Shown: positions 17,820 through 25,528 of the stretch, piece by piece
How the letters are laid out: every line of letters begins with the position of its first letter
How positions within the stretch are numbered: position 1 is the first letter of the stretch
Source of the DNA: Pseudonocardia ammonioxydans
Lineage (GTDB): Bacteria > Actinomycetota > Actinomycetes > Mycobacteriales > Pseudonocardiaceae
Reading direction: 5' to 3'
Assembly (NCBI RefSeq): GCF_900115005.1
Contig: NZ_FOUY01000021.1
Location: 1 to 64,000 of the forward strand
DNA length: 64,000 nucleotides
Translations under genes and position numbers: made by a program
Notes under the pieces: model-generated
Database searches by the model: none
What the model saw: the letters and a program-made list of their open reading frames with translations, nothing else
What the model was told of the DNA's origin: nothing

Positions 17820-18140
17820 GAGGGTCTCCTGTCTTCGTCGGGGAGCGAGTCTTCGTCGGGGAGCAGCGGAGGTCCGATGTGGACGTTCGGCGGGCGGCGG
17901 GCCGGGTGGAACCGTCGGAGAGGACGGCCCGGGGCGCGGGCGGGCCGGACGTGGGATCCGGCGGCGTCGGACCTCCACCTCCCGGGCCGCCGGACGGCGG
18001 GGCGGGAGGGGCCGCGCGCGACGGCGCGGTACCGGACGTGGATCAGGGCGTGCGGGACGGTCCCGCGTCGCGCGGGTGCGGACCGGCGGGTGCCGTGTCC
18101 GCACGGAGCGGGGCGGGCGCGCCCCGGGGACCGGGCGCGG
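17820..18140 (-). promoter_or_regulatory. Leader-to-operon region, candidate attenuator
   Basis: About 320 nt between the leader peptide stop and the first operon gene hold no further gene. The RNA would be over 75 percent GC and can form several strong hairpins, for example GCGGGAC/GTCCCGC near 18055-18075 and GGGCCGTCC-type pairs near 17930. Two copies of GCTCCCCGACGAAGAC lie side by side at about 17828-17864, just before the ribosome site. The arrangement suits transcription or translation control by the leader; the exact structures were not computed. Confidence 0.45.
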
Positions 18141-18221
18141 TCAGGCGCCGGAACAGAGCGCGCTCGCCTGGCGGCGCAGGTCGACGTGGCGCCGACTCGC
18201 GAACCGGGAGACGAGGTGCAT
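18141..18221 (-). CDS. 26-residue leader peptide, RRHVDL...SALC type
   Basis: The ORF runs from ATG 18221 to TGA 18141 and contains SRRHVDLRRQASALC near its end. I recall short actinomycete 'putative leader peptides' with the consensus R-R-H-V-D-L-x-R-x-x-S/T-A-x-C placed before sulfur-uptake and sulfur-assimilation genes, where the cysteine codon near the end could sense cysteine or charged tRNA-Cys supply. Here the peptide precedes an operon with a methanethiol-oxidase-like enzyme and a sulfur transporter, which fits. There is no strong ribosome site before the ATG, so translation may be leaderless. The mechanism is inferred. Confidence 0.7.
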   Translation of the reverse strand: MHLVSRFASRRHVDLRRQASALCSGA

Positions 18222-18544
18222 GGGGATCAGTCTGCCGACACGTTCGGAGCAACGCGCCACGGGCCGGGTCCACATCGTGGGATCAGAGCGCCGAGGGGCC
18301 GCTCGCTGCCGTCCGGAGTGACCGGCGCCACTCCCGGCCGATACCGGACACCCCGTTGCAAGCCGGAAGGATCGCCGCAGGGATCACCCGATCGAGACCA
18401 CAGCGTCGGGAACCACCCCGGATCACGCCGCTGACCTGCGACGATGCCGCTTCCCATCGGGAATCGGGAACCCGTCCGGACAACTGCCCCGCCGCCCGCC
18501 CCGCTCCCCCGGCGCAGCTCCGGGGCGGGCGGGGCGCAGGACCG
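18222..18544. other. Non-coding region upstream of the leader peptide
   Basis: No gene is seen in these 323 nt. The leader promoter should lie in the first 60 nt, but no -35/-10 pair stands out. Toward the far end there is a GC-rich inverted repeat (GCCCCGC...GCGGGGC, about 18490-18540) next to the repeat array. Confidence 0.5.
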
Positions 18545-18935
18545 CCCCGCGCCAGGGCGCTGACGTGCTGATCACTGAACTCCGCACGGGCCAGGCGCGC
18601 TCCCGCCCTCGGCAGGGCAGTTGCGCGCTGATCACCGAGCCCGACACCGGCCACGCGCACGCTTCTGCCCTCGGCAGGGCACCTACGCGCTGATCACCGA
18701 GCCCGGCGCCGGCGCCGGTGAGACGCACACTGTCGCCCTCCCCAGGGCATTGGCGCGCTGATCAGCGGGCCCGGTCCAGGCGACGTGCACGCAGTCGTCC
18801 TGTGCAGGGCAACTGCGCGCTGATCGTTGAGCTCGGCGCTGGCCAGGCGCACGCTTCCGCCCTCGACAGGGCACTTGCGCGCTGATCAGCGGGCCCGGCA
18901 GCGGTGAAGCGCACGCTTCCGCCCTGGCGGGGACG
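18545..18935 (-). repeat. Array 1: six imperfect ~62-bp repeats
   Basis: The core TGATCAGCRCG (read on the minus strand) recurs with its TGATCA at 18883, 18821 (degenerate), 18759, 18691, 18629 and 18569, giving spacings of 62, 62, 68, 62 and 60. After each core come 4-5 nt, a hairpin such as GCCCTGCCGAGGGC, and a box like GAAGCGTGCGCCTGGCC. The spacing is not a multiple of three and no frame is kept open, so it is non-coding. It lies downstream of, and in sense with, the MFS gene that ends at 19174. It belongs to the same family as 28413-28971. Confidence 0.85.
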
Positions 18936-19173
18936 GAACCGTGCACATCACCCGGCCGGCGCCTCTGAGCGGCACGTTTCCGCCCCTTCTCGTGACGTCC
19001 CGCGTGGCGTCGTGGGAAACCGCCCCCGAGCGGGGCTGGGCAGTTGGGGACCGGGACCGGCGGCCGCGCGAGCCCGCAGCCCGGGCCGCCGACAGTGCAG
19101 CCCGAGCCGGCACCGCGCGGCCCGGGCCGGCGCCGCTGCGGCCCGAGCCTGCGTGCTGCGGCCCGGGCCGGGG
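18936..19173. repeat. Low-complexity GC repeats after the MFS gene
   Basis: Several degenerate copies of a GC(A/G)GCCCGGGCCGGC-like unit lie at about 19075-19175 directly after the MFS stop. They can fold into overlapping GGCCCGGGCC hairpins and probably end that transcript. No gene is seen. Confidence 0.45.
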
Positions 19174-20619
19174 TCAGGCGTCCGCGTCGGCGGCGGGCGC
19201 CGCGGCCCGGCGACCGGTGAGGAACGCGACGGCGACCACCAGCAACGACACCACAGCGGCGACGAGGAAGGCGGCGTGGATGCCGGCCTCGTCGACCCCG
19301 CCCGCGCCGGAGAAGACCGTCATCACCGTGATGAAGAGCGCCGTCCCGGCGGCACCCGCCACCTGCTGCAGGGTGGTGAGGATCGCGCTGCCGTGCGAGT
19401 ACAGGTCCCCGGGCAGCGACCCGAGGGCCTCGGTCATCAGCGGCGTGAACATCAGCGCCAGCGACGCGGACATGCCGACGTAGAGCGCCGCGACCAGCCA
19501 GATCGGCGAGGTCGCGCCCAGCGTGGTGAACCCCCACATCACCGCGGCCAGCAGCAGCGAGCCCGGCACGACCAGGGGCCGCACACCCAGCCGGTCGTAG
19601 GCACGTCCGACGACCGGGCCGAGCAGCCCCATCACCAGACCACCCGGCAGCACGACCAGGCCGGCGACGAACGCGCTGTCGCCCAGCACGTCCTGGATGT
19701 AGAGCGGCAGCAGGATGATCGCCCCGAACAGGGACATGAACCCGGTGACCACCAGCACCAGCGCCAGGGTGTAGCTGCGGACCGCGAGCGGACGCAGGTC
19801 CAGCAGTGGTGCCCCGGTGCGCTGCAACCGGATCTGCCGGTGCACGAACACCGCCAGCGCGATGACACCGACCACCAGTGGCACCCACGGCGGGACACCG
19901 GCGTGCGTCCCCGCCGCCGCGGACTCGCCGATCGCGGACAGCCCGTAGACGATCCCGGAGAACGCGACCACGGAGATCAGCACGGACGCCACGTCCAGCG
20001 GGGTCCGCGTGGTCTCGGCGGTGACCTTCAGCCAGACCGCCCCCGCGGTGAGCGCGATCAGCGCGATCGGCAGCACCAGCCAGAACATCCAGCGCCAGCC
20101 CAGCGAGGAGAGGATCACACCGGAGATCGTCGGGCCGACCGCGGGCGCGACGGCGATGACGATCGAGATCGTGCCCATCGTCTGGCCGCGCCGCGTCGCC
20201 GGGACCAGCCGCAGGATCGTCGTCATCAGCAACGGGACCATGACGGCGGTGCCGCAGGCCTGCACGATGCGCCCGGCCAGCAGTACCGGGAACGCCGGGG
20301 CGAGCGCCGAGAGCAGGGTGCCCGCGCTGAACACGCTCATCGACCCCAGGTAGACCGACCGCGGCGGGAACCGCTGCAGCAGGTACCCGGTGATCGGGAT
20401 GACCACGGCCATCGTCAGGAGGAACCCGCTGGTCAGCCACTGTGCGGTGGCGGCGGTGACACCGAGGTCGGCGATCAGCGCCGGCAGCGCCACACTCATG
20501 ATCGTCTCGTTGAGGATCATGACGAAGGCGGACCCGACCAGCAGCGAGATGATCAATGGGGCGCCCGCCGGGAGCCGGTCCGCCTCCTGGGCGGGTCCGG
20601 TCGTCGGCTCGGTCGTCAC
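19174..20619 (-). CDS. MFS drug/solute exporter, DHA2 (14-helix) type
   Basis: 481 residues with about 14 membrane helices. Family motifs: MILNETIMSVALPALIADLG in helix 1 (motif D1), LAGRIVQACGTAVMVPLL, and GTISIVIAVAPAVGPTISG in helix 5 (motif C of proton-coupled exporters). GTG 20619 has AGGAGGA 8 nt upstream. The C-terminus is Ala/Asp-rich. It is divergent from the geranylgeranyl-reductase-like gene across about 185 bp with no adjacent regulator. Proton-driven export of a hydrophobic compound is expected; the substrate is unknown. Confidence 0.88.
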   Translation of the reverse strand: MTTEPTTGPAQEADRLPAGAPLIISLLVGSAFVMILNETIMSVALPALIADLGVTAATAQWLTSGFLLTMAVVIPITGYLLQRFPPRSVYLGSMSVFSAGTLLSALAPAFPVLLAGRIVQACGTAVMVPLLMTTILRLVPATRRGQTMGTISIVIAVAPAVGPTISGVILSSLGWRWMFWLVLPIALIALTAGAVWLKVTAETTRTPLDVASVLISVVAFSGIVYGLSAIGESAAAGTHAGVPPWVPLVVGVIALAVFVHRQIRLQRTGAPLLDLRPLAVRSYTLALVLVVTGFMSLFGAIILLPLYIQDVLGDSAFVAGLVVLPGGLVMGLLGPVVGRAYDRLGVRPLVVPGSLLLAAVMWGFTTLGATSPIWLVAALYVGMSASLALMFTPLMTEALGSLPGDLYSHGSAILTTLQQVAGAAGTALFITVMTVFSGAGGVDEAGIHAAFLVAAVVSLLVVAVAFLTGRRAAAPAADADA

Positions 20620-20803
20620 GGCGGGGTTCCTCCTGTCGTCTCGGCCCCGCCCACGGTCGGGCAGCCGTCGGAAACAGGCGTGCGGGACCGCGGCGGGAGT
20701 CGGTGATGCGGTACGCACGAGTGAACACCAGACGGGCCCCCTCGACCACCGGATTCCGCGACGCGTGAGCGGTGTCCGCCCTCGGTGAACGCAGAATGAC
20801 CCC

Positions 20804-22015
20804 ATGTCCGTCTACGACGTCGCGGTGGTCGGGGCCGGCCCCGCCGGGTCGGCGGCGGCGCTGAACGTGCTGCGCCTGCGCCCCGACGCCACCGTGCTGC
20901 TGCTCGACGCCCAGCCGTTCCCGCGCGACAAGACCTGCGGCGACGGCGTCGCGGCCGAGGTGTTCGACCTGCTCGACGACCTCGGGGTGCGCGGAGTCCG
21001 CGACCTCGGCGAGCCGGCGCAGCGGCTGCGCCTGCGCACCCCGTCCGGGCGCGCCGTGCACCGCACCGCGCCGCGGCCGAACCGGGTGATCACCCGGCGG
21101 GTGTTCGACGCCGCGCTGGTGGACGCCGCCGTCGCCGCCGGGGCCGAGCTGCGCCGGCACCGCGTGCGTTCCCTGGAGGTCGACGGCGACCGGGTGGTCC
21201 TCGACGGCGGCGGGCCGGGCAGCAGCGGATCGCACGGGCCCCTCGCCGCCCGCACGGTGATCGGCGCCGACGGCGCGCACTCGGCCGTGCGCCGGGCACT
21301 GGGCGCCCCGCCCGCGCCGCCGGAGGGCACCGCGGTCGCGATCCGCGGGTACGCCCCGGTCGCCGCGGAGCCGGGCACGCTCACCATCGAGTACGCCGGG
21401 GACACCTATCCCGCCTATGCGTGGTCGTTCCCGGTCGCCGGGGGCGGGGCGAACGTCGGCTACGGGGTGTTCGACAAGCGCGGCGCCGGGACCCGGGCCG
21501 AGTTCCTCGACCGGATCGCGGCGCTGCTACCCGGCCAGCAGCCCTACCCGGAGACGCTGCGCGCCCACCACCTCCCGCTGTCGACGACGCCGCGGTTCCA
21601 GCCCGACGGCCGCGTCCTGCTCGCCGGCGACGCCGCCGCCAAGGTCAACCCGCTGACCGGCGAGGGGATCTTCGACGCCGTCGCCTCCGGGATCCTGGCC
21701 GGCCGCAACGCGCTGCGCGGCGCCGACGCCGGCGCGGCGCACCGGGCGGCGATGGAGCACACCTTCGGCCGCCACCACCGGCACGTGGCGGCCCTGGCCC
21801 GGCTGGCGGCCCGCCCCGCGTTCCTGGACGCCGCGATCGGCGCTGCCTCGGCCCACCGGTCCGTGTTCGACTGCGCGGTGCGCCTCGGGCTCGCGCGCGG
21901 GGTGGTCACCCCGTCCGCGCTGGCCCTGGTGGCCGCGCACCTGCCGGGTAGCGCGCTGCGCGCCGGGGGCGTGATCCGCGCCGTCCGGCGGGCCGCCGGG
22001 CCCGCGGTGGGGTAG
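20804..22015 (+). CDS. Geranylgeranyl reductase family FAD enzyme
   Basis: 403 residues. FAD-binding motif VVGAGPAGSAAALNVL at residues 8-23, the PFPRDKTCGDGV block diagnostic of the geranylgeranyl reductase family, RRVFDAALVDAA, and the second FAD contact GDAAAKVNPLTGEGIFDA. These flavoproteins reduce double bonds of isoprenoid chains on lipids or menaquinone. The next gene, 10 nt downstream, is isopentenyl-diphosphate isomerase, supporting an isoprenoid role. Menaquinone side-chain reduction (MenJ-like) is one possibility. ATG 20804 is the only start before the FAD motif. Confidence 0.85.
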   Translation: MSVYDVAVVGAGPAGSAAALNVLRLRPDATVLLLDAQPFPRDKTCGDGVAAEVFDLLDDLGVRGVRDLGEPAQRLRLRTPSGRAVHRTAPRPNRVITRRVFDAALVDAAVAAGAELRRHRVRSLEVDGDRVVLDGGGPGSSGSHGPLAARTVIGADGAHSAVRRALGAPPAPPEGTAVAIRGYAPVAAEPGTLTIEYAGDTYPAYAWSFPVAGGGANVGYGVFDKRGAGTRAEFLDRIAALLPGQQPYPETLRAHHLPLSTTPRFQPDGRVLLAGDAAAKVNPLTGEGIFDAVASGILAGRNALRGADAGAAHRAAMEHTFGRHHRHVAALARLAARPAFLDAAIGAASAHRSVFDCAVRLGLARGVVTPSALALVAAHLPGSALRAGGVIRAVRRAAGPAVG

Positions 22016-22025
22016 ACAGGAGCGC

Positions 22026-22565
22026 ATGGAACAGGTCGTGCTGCTGGACGACGACGGCAACCCGGTCGGCGTCGCCGACAAGGCGACCGTGCACGGTGCG
22101 ACGACCCCGCGGCACCTGGCGTTCTCCTGCTACGGCGTCGACGACGACGGACGCCTGCTGGTGACCCGGCGGGCGCGCGGGAAGGCCACGTTCCCGCTGG
22201 TCTGGACGAACACCTGCTGCGGGCACCCCGCCCCGGGCGAGGACATGGCCGACGCGGTGCGCCGCCGGCTGTCCCGCGAGCTCGGCCTCCGGGCCACCGA
22301 GCTGCGGATGGTGCTGCCGCACTTCAGCTACCGGGCCTCCCAGGACGGTGTCGAGGAGAACGAGCTCTGCCCCGTCTTCGTCGCGCGCCTGACCGGCGAA
22401 CCCGACCCGCGCCCGGACGAGGTCGAGGACGTGCAGTGGTGGAGCTGGGAACGCTTCCGCACCGCCGCGGACGATCCGGAGTCCGGCCTGTCGCCGTGGG
22501 CCCGGATGCAGGTCCCGCTGCTCGACGCGCTCGACGACCCGCTGCTGGCCGGCGTCCGGGGCTGA
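22026..22565 (+). CDS. idi: Isopentenyl-diphosphate delta-isomerase, type 1
   Basis: 179 residues, the normal length. It interconverts IPP and DMAPP in isoprenoid synthesis in the cytoplasm. Diagnostic motifs: TNTCCGHP with the catalytic cysteine (about residue 66) in a Nudix-type fold, AVRRRLSRELG as the Nudix-like helix, and GVEENELCPVF with the catalytic glutamate. It sits in an apparent operon with the geranylgeranyl-reductase-like gene. The start is ATG 22026, 10 nt after the previous stop. Confidence 0.95.
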   Translation: MEQVVLLDDDGNPVGVADKATVHGATTPRHLAFSCYGVDDDGRLLVTRRARGKATFPLVWTNTCCGHPAPGEDMADAVRRRLSRELGLRATELRMVLPHFSYRASQDGVEENELCPVFVARLTGEPDPRPDEVEDVQWWSWERFRTAADDPESGLSPWARMQVPLLDALDDPLLAGVRG

Positions 22566-22602
22566 ACCGGGCCGCCCGCCGGGCGGCTGGTGCAATACCG
22601 GG

Positions 22603-23604
22603 GTGCCTGCCCCGGAGACCGACACCGACACCGCCGCGGCCCTGGACCGAGCCCTGCACGAGGTCCTGGACCCGGTCCCGGCGGGGCGCCTGGCTCCCGT
22701 GGTGGACCGGCTGATCCGCGACTACCGCAGTGGCACCGTGCCGTCGTCGCCGATCCTGCGCACCGCCGACGACGCCGCGGCCTACGCCGCCTACCGGATG
22801 CCGGCCACGCACGCGGCCGTCGCCGACGTCCTCGCCCGGGCCGCCGGCCGGGTACCGGAGCCGGCCGAGATGGTCGACCTCGGCGGCGGCACCGGTGCGG
22901 CCGTCTGGGCGGCCGCCGGGGTGTGGCCGTCGCTGCACCGGGCGACCGTGCTGGAGGCCGCGGCGCCGGCCCGGGCACTCGGGCGCCGCCTCGCCGAGCA
23001 CGCGCCGTGGCCCGCGGTGCGCACCGCGGGCTGGGAGTCCGCCGTGCTCGGCCCGGGCACCGCACTGCCGGAGTCCGACCTGCTCACGGCCTGTTACCTG
23101 CTGGGCGAGCTGGCCGAGCCGCTCCGCGACGCGCTGGTCGACGCCGCCGCCCGCACCGCCCGCGTCGTGGTCGTCGTCGAACCGGGGACGCCGGCCGGCT
23201 ACGCCCGGGTGCTGGCCGCCCGGTCCCGGCTGCTGGCCGCCGGCCTGCGGGTCGCGGCACCCTGCCCGCACGACGGCGCCTGCCCGGTGACCGGCGACGA
23301 CTGGTGCCACTTCGCGGCCCGGGTGAACCGCAGCTCCCGGCACCGCACGCTCAAGGCCGGCAGCCTCGGGCACGAGGACGAGAAGTTCTCCTACGTCGTG
23401 GCCGTCCGCGGGGAAGCGGAGCAGGCGCCGGGCCGGGTCGTCCGGCATCCGCAGACCCGGAAAGGACTCGTCACCCTCCGTGTGTGTTCGGCGGACGGAA
23501 CACTGCGCGACACCCCCGTGCCGCGCAGTCGCAAAGAGCTGTACCGGGCCGCTCGCGACACCGCGTGGGGCGATCCGTGGCCACCCGCAGCGCCCGAACG
23601 ATGA
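22603..23604 (+). CDS. Rsm22-family methyltransferase-like protein
   Basis: 333 residues. A Rossmann methyltransferase core with motif I MVDLGGGTGAAVWAA (about 88-102) and an acidic motif II TVLEAAAP. The region CPHDGACPVTGDDWCHF holds the cysteines of the Rsm22 family, which bind an iron-sulfur cluster in the mitochondrial homologue that supports small-subunit ribosome assembly. A C-terminal ARRTAW-type end (AARDTAWGDPW) is typical. GTG 22603 gives the expected N-terminus. It follows idi by 37 nt and could be co-transcribed. Confidence 0.85.
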   Translation: MPAPETDTDTAAALDRALHEVLDPVPAGRLAPVVDRLIRDYRSGTVPSSPILRTADDAAAYAAYRMPATHAAVADVLARAAGRVPEPAEMVDLGGGTGAAVWAAAGVWPSLHRATVLEAAAPARALGRRLAEHAPWPAVRTAGWESAVLGPGTALPESDLLTACYLLGELAEPLRDALVDAAARTARVVVVVEPGTPAGYARVLAARSRLLAAGLRVAAPCPHDGACPVTGDDWCHFAARVNRSSRHRTLKAGSLGHEDEKFSYVVAVRGEAEQAPGRVVRHPQTRKGLVTLRVCSADGTLRDTPVPRSRKELYRAARDTAWGDPWPPAAPER

Positions 23605-23757
23605 TCGTCCGGCGGCCATGGTGAAGATCACACCGGTGAGTCGCCCCGGCGGCGTCGCGCCGCTGTAACACCGACGGGCACCATGGGCGATGTCCGGGCG
23701 CGACGGCCATCTGGTGGGCCGCGACCAGCCGCCTTTTCTCACAGATCGAGCACGACC

Positions 23758-24330
23758 ATGACCGACTTCACCGCCCCCGGCCCCACCGAGCGGCTCCCCA
23801 CCCTCGTCCGTACCGCGCGCGGCTACCGCGTGCACGACCCGGCACTGATCACCGGCACCCGCTACGTGATCGACGACGAGGGCGACCTCGTCTACACCCG
23901 GCTCCCGGCCGGCTCGATGTCCGCCAGCGTGTTCCTCGGCGCTGCCGCGGTCGCGCTCACCCTCAGTCACGACGACTGGGGGCGGATGCTCCTGCTCTTC
24001 CTCTGCGCGGTGCTCGTCGGGTGCGGCATCGCGATCGCGGTGCTGTCGCTGATCCACGTCGCCACGGACCCGGTGCGGAGCTACCGCAACCGGTTCGGGC
24101 ACGCCGAGTTCTCCGTGGACGTCACCGACCGGGCGTCGGTGGACTGGCAGCTGTGTGCCCGCGCCGAACGGCTGGCCGCGAGCCGGTCCTGGCAGAGCGG
24201 GCGGGTCGATCCGGCCCGCACCCTCGGCGGCCTGCTGTGGGCGGCCGTCGGCGAGGGTCAGGACGAGGCCGGGCAGGCCCTGCTCGCCCTCGCCGAACCG
24301 GCGACCGGCCCGGACCTCACGGCCGTCTGA
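23758..24330 (+). CDS. Hypothetical protein with two membrane helices
   Basis: 190 residues from ATG 23758; earlier starts lie in a non-coding-looking stretch. A polar N-terminus of about 55 residues precedes two hydrophobic helices (SASVFLGAAAVALTL and MLLLFLCAVLVGCGIAIAVL). A soluble tail of about 90 residues follows with VDWQLCARAERL and LLWAAVGEGQDEAG. No family recognised. It stands alone between the Rsm22-type gene and the convergent GTPase gene. Confidence 0.65.
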   Translation: MTDFTAPGPTERLPTLVRTARGYRVHDPALITGTRYVIDDEGDLVYTRLPAGSMSASVFLGAAAVALTLSHDDWGRMLLLFLCAVLVGCGIAIAVLSLIHVATDPVRSYRNRFGHAEFSVDVTDRASVDWQLCARAERLAASRSWQSGRVDPARTLGGLLWAAVGEGQDEAGQALLALAEPATGPDLTAV

Positions 24331-24354
24331 GCCCCGGACCCGATCCAGAGCCCG

Positions 24355-24405
24355 GTTCCGGTTCCGGCCCGGCCCGCGCGGCCGGGCCGGGCCGGGCCGG
24401 GCCGG
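24355..24405. terminator. GGGCC-rich region between convergent stops
   Basis: Tandem CGGTTC and CCGGG/GGGCC units (GGGCCGGGCCGGGCCGG) fill the 75 nt between the two stops and can form strong stems with the CCCGGCCCGC just before them. Probably a bidirectional terminator. Confidence 0.45.
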
Positions 24406-25422
24406 TCAGACCGCGTACCGGGCGACCGGGAGCAGCGCGTCGGCGTCGCGGCGGTCGTCGTCGCCGGCGACGCAGGCGTGCAGGGACCGTTCCAGGGCGG
24501 CCTCGTCGAGGCCCGTACCGATCAGGACCAGGGTGGTGCGGCGGGGCTCGCCGGTGTCCCACCGGGTCCGGTGGAACCGGACGTAGCGGCCGACGGTGTG
24601 CAGGTCCCACCGCTCGCGGGCGGGTGCGGCCGCGAACCGCACCGAGCCCTTGATCCGGTAGAGCCCGGACGGCCGGGCGTCGAGCAGGTCCTGCAGGCGG
24701 GCGGCGTCGAGCGGCTCGTCGCAGCAGAAGGTCACGCTCTGGTAGCCGGCGTGCAGGTGTGTGTCGTGGTCGCCGCGGTCGCCGTCCTCGCGGACCTGCT
24801 CGCCGAGCATGAGCTGGCGCCCGGGGACGACCTCGATGTCGAACAGCAGCGCGGGGTCGACCGCGCCGTCGCGGACCGGGACGATCGGTGCCCGCGGGTT
24901 CGCCTCGCGGCACAGCCGGCGCACCCGCCACAATCCGCCCGTGCCGACCCTGTCGATCTTGTTGAGGATCACGAGGTCGGCCAGCCCGACGTGCCGGTCC
25001 AGCTGCGGGTGCCGGCGGCGGGTGGCCTCGAACTCCGCGGCGTCGACCACCTCGACCAGGCCGCCGAAGCTCAGGTGCGGTCCCAGCCCGTCGAGCACCA
25101 GCTGGACCAGCGTGCCGGGCTCGGCGATCCCGCTCGCCTCGATCACGATCACGTCGATCTCGTCGCGGCGCCGGGTCAGGTCCGTGAGGACCTGCGCGAC
25201 CCCGCCCTCGCCGACCTCGCAGCACAGGCAGCCGTTGCCGAGGCCGACGATCCCGCCCGCCTGCCCGGCCAGGCGCATCGCGTCGATGCCGACGGACCCG
25301 AAGTCGTTGACGACCACACCGATACGCGCATCCCCGCCCGCGACGAGGAGGTGGTTCAGCAGGGTCGTCTTGCCGGCTCCGAGGAACCCGGCCAGCACCA
25401 CGACCGGGATCTTCCGGGCCAC
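24406..25422 (-). CDS. CobW/COG0523 metal-chaperone GTPase
   Basis: 338 residues. GTPase motifs: Walker A GFLGAGKTTLL (12-22), the metal-binding GNGCLCCEV (CxCC), ASGIAEP and NKID. A C-terminal CobW domain with DLHTVGRYVRFHRT and a His/Asp-rich insert (DRGDHDTHLHAGYQ) follows. The family hands zinc, cobalt or other metals to client proteins. No zinc-uptake gene or Zur box was seen nearby, so the metal cannot be assigned. It starts at ATG 25422 and reads toward the membrane-protein gene. Confidence 0.9.
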   Translation of the reverse strand: MARKIPVVVLAGFLGAGKTTLLNHLLVAGGDARIGVVVNDFGSVGIDAMRLAGQAGGIVGLGNGCLCCEVGEGGVAQVLTDLTRRRDEIDVIVIEASGIAEPGTLVQLVLDGLGPHLSFGGLVEVVDAAEFEATRRRHPQLDRHVGLADLVILNKIDRVGTGGLWRVRRLCREANPRAPIVPVRDGAVDPALLFDIEVVPGRQLMLGEQVREDGDRGDHDTHLHAGYQSVTFCCDEPLDAARLQDLLDARPSGLYRIKGSVRFAAAPARERWDLHTVGRYVRFHRTRWDTGEPRRTTLVLIGTGLDEAALERSLHACVAGDDDRRDADALLPVARYAV

Positions 25423-25528
25423 CCGACATGACTACCACGTGCCACCGACGCCCGCGGCCGGGCGGGTCGCCGCCGACCGTGGTTCGCCGAGGGCGGACCC
25501 CGGGGCCGGCCGTGACTAAGGTGCCCTC

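Noticed and set aside
18043-18273. A 76-codon minus-strand protein overlapping the leader peptide
   Set aside because: Its translation is proline/arginine-rich shadow sequence; the overlapping 26-codon frame carries the recognised leader motif instead.
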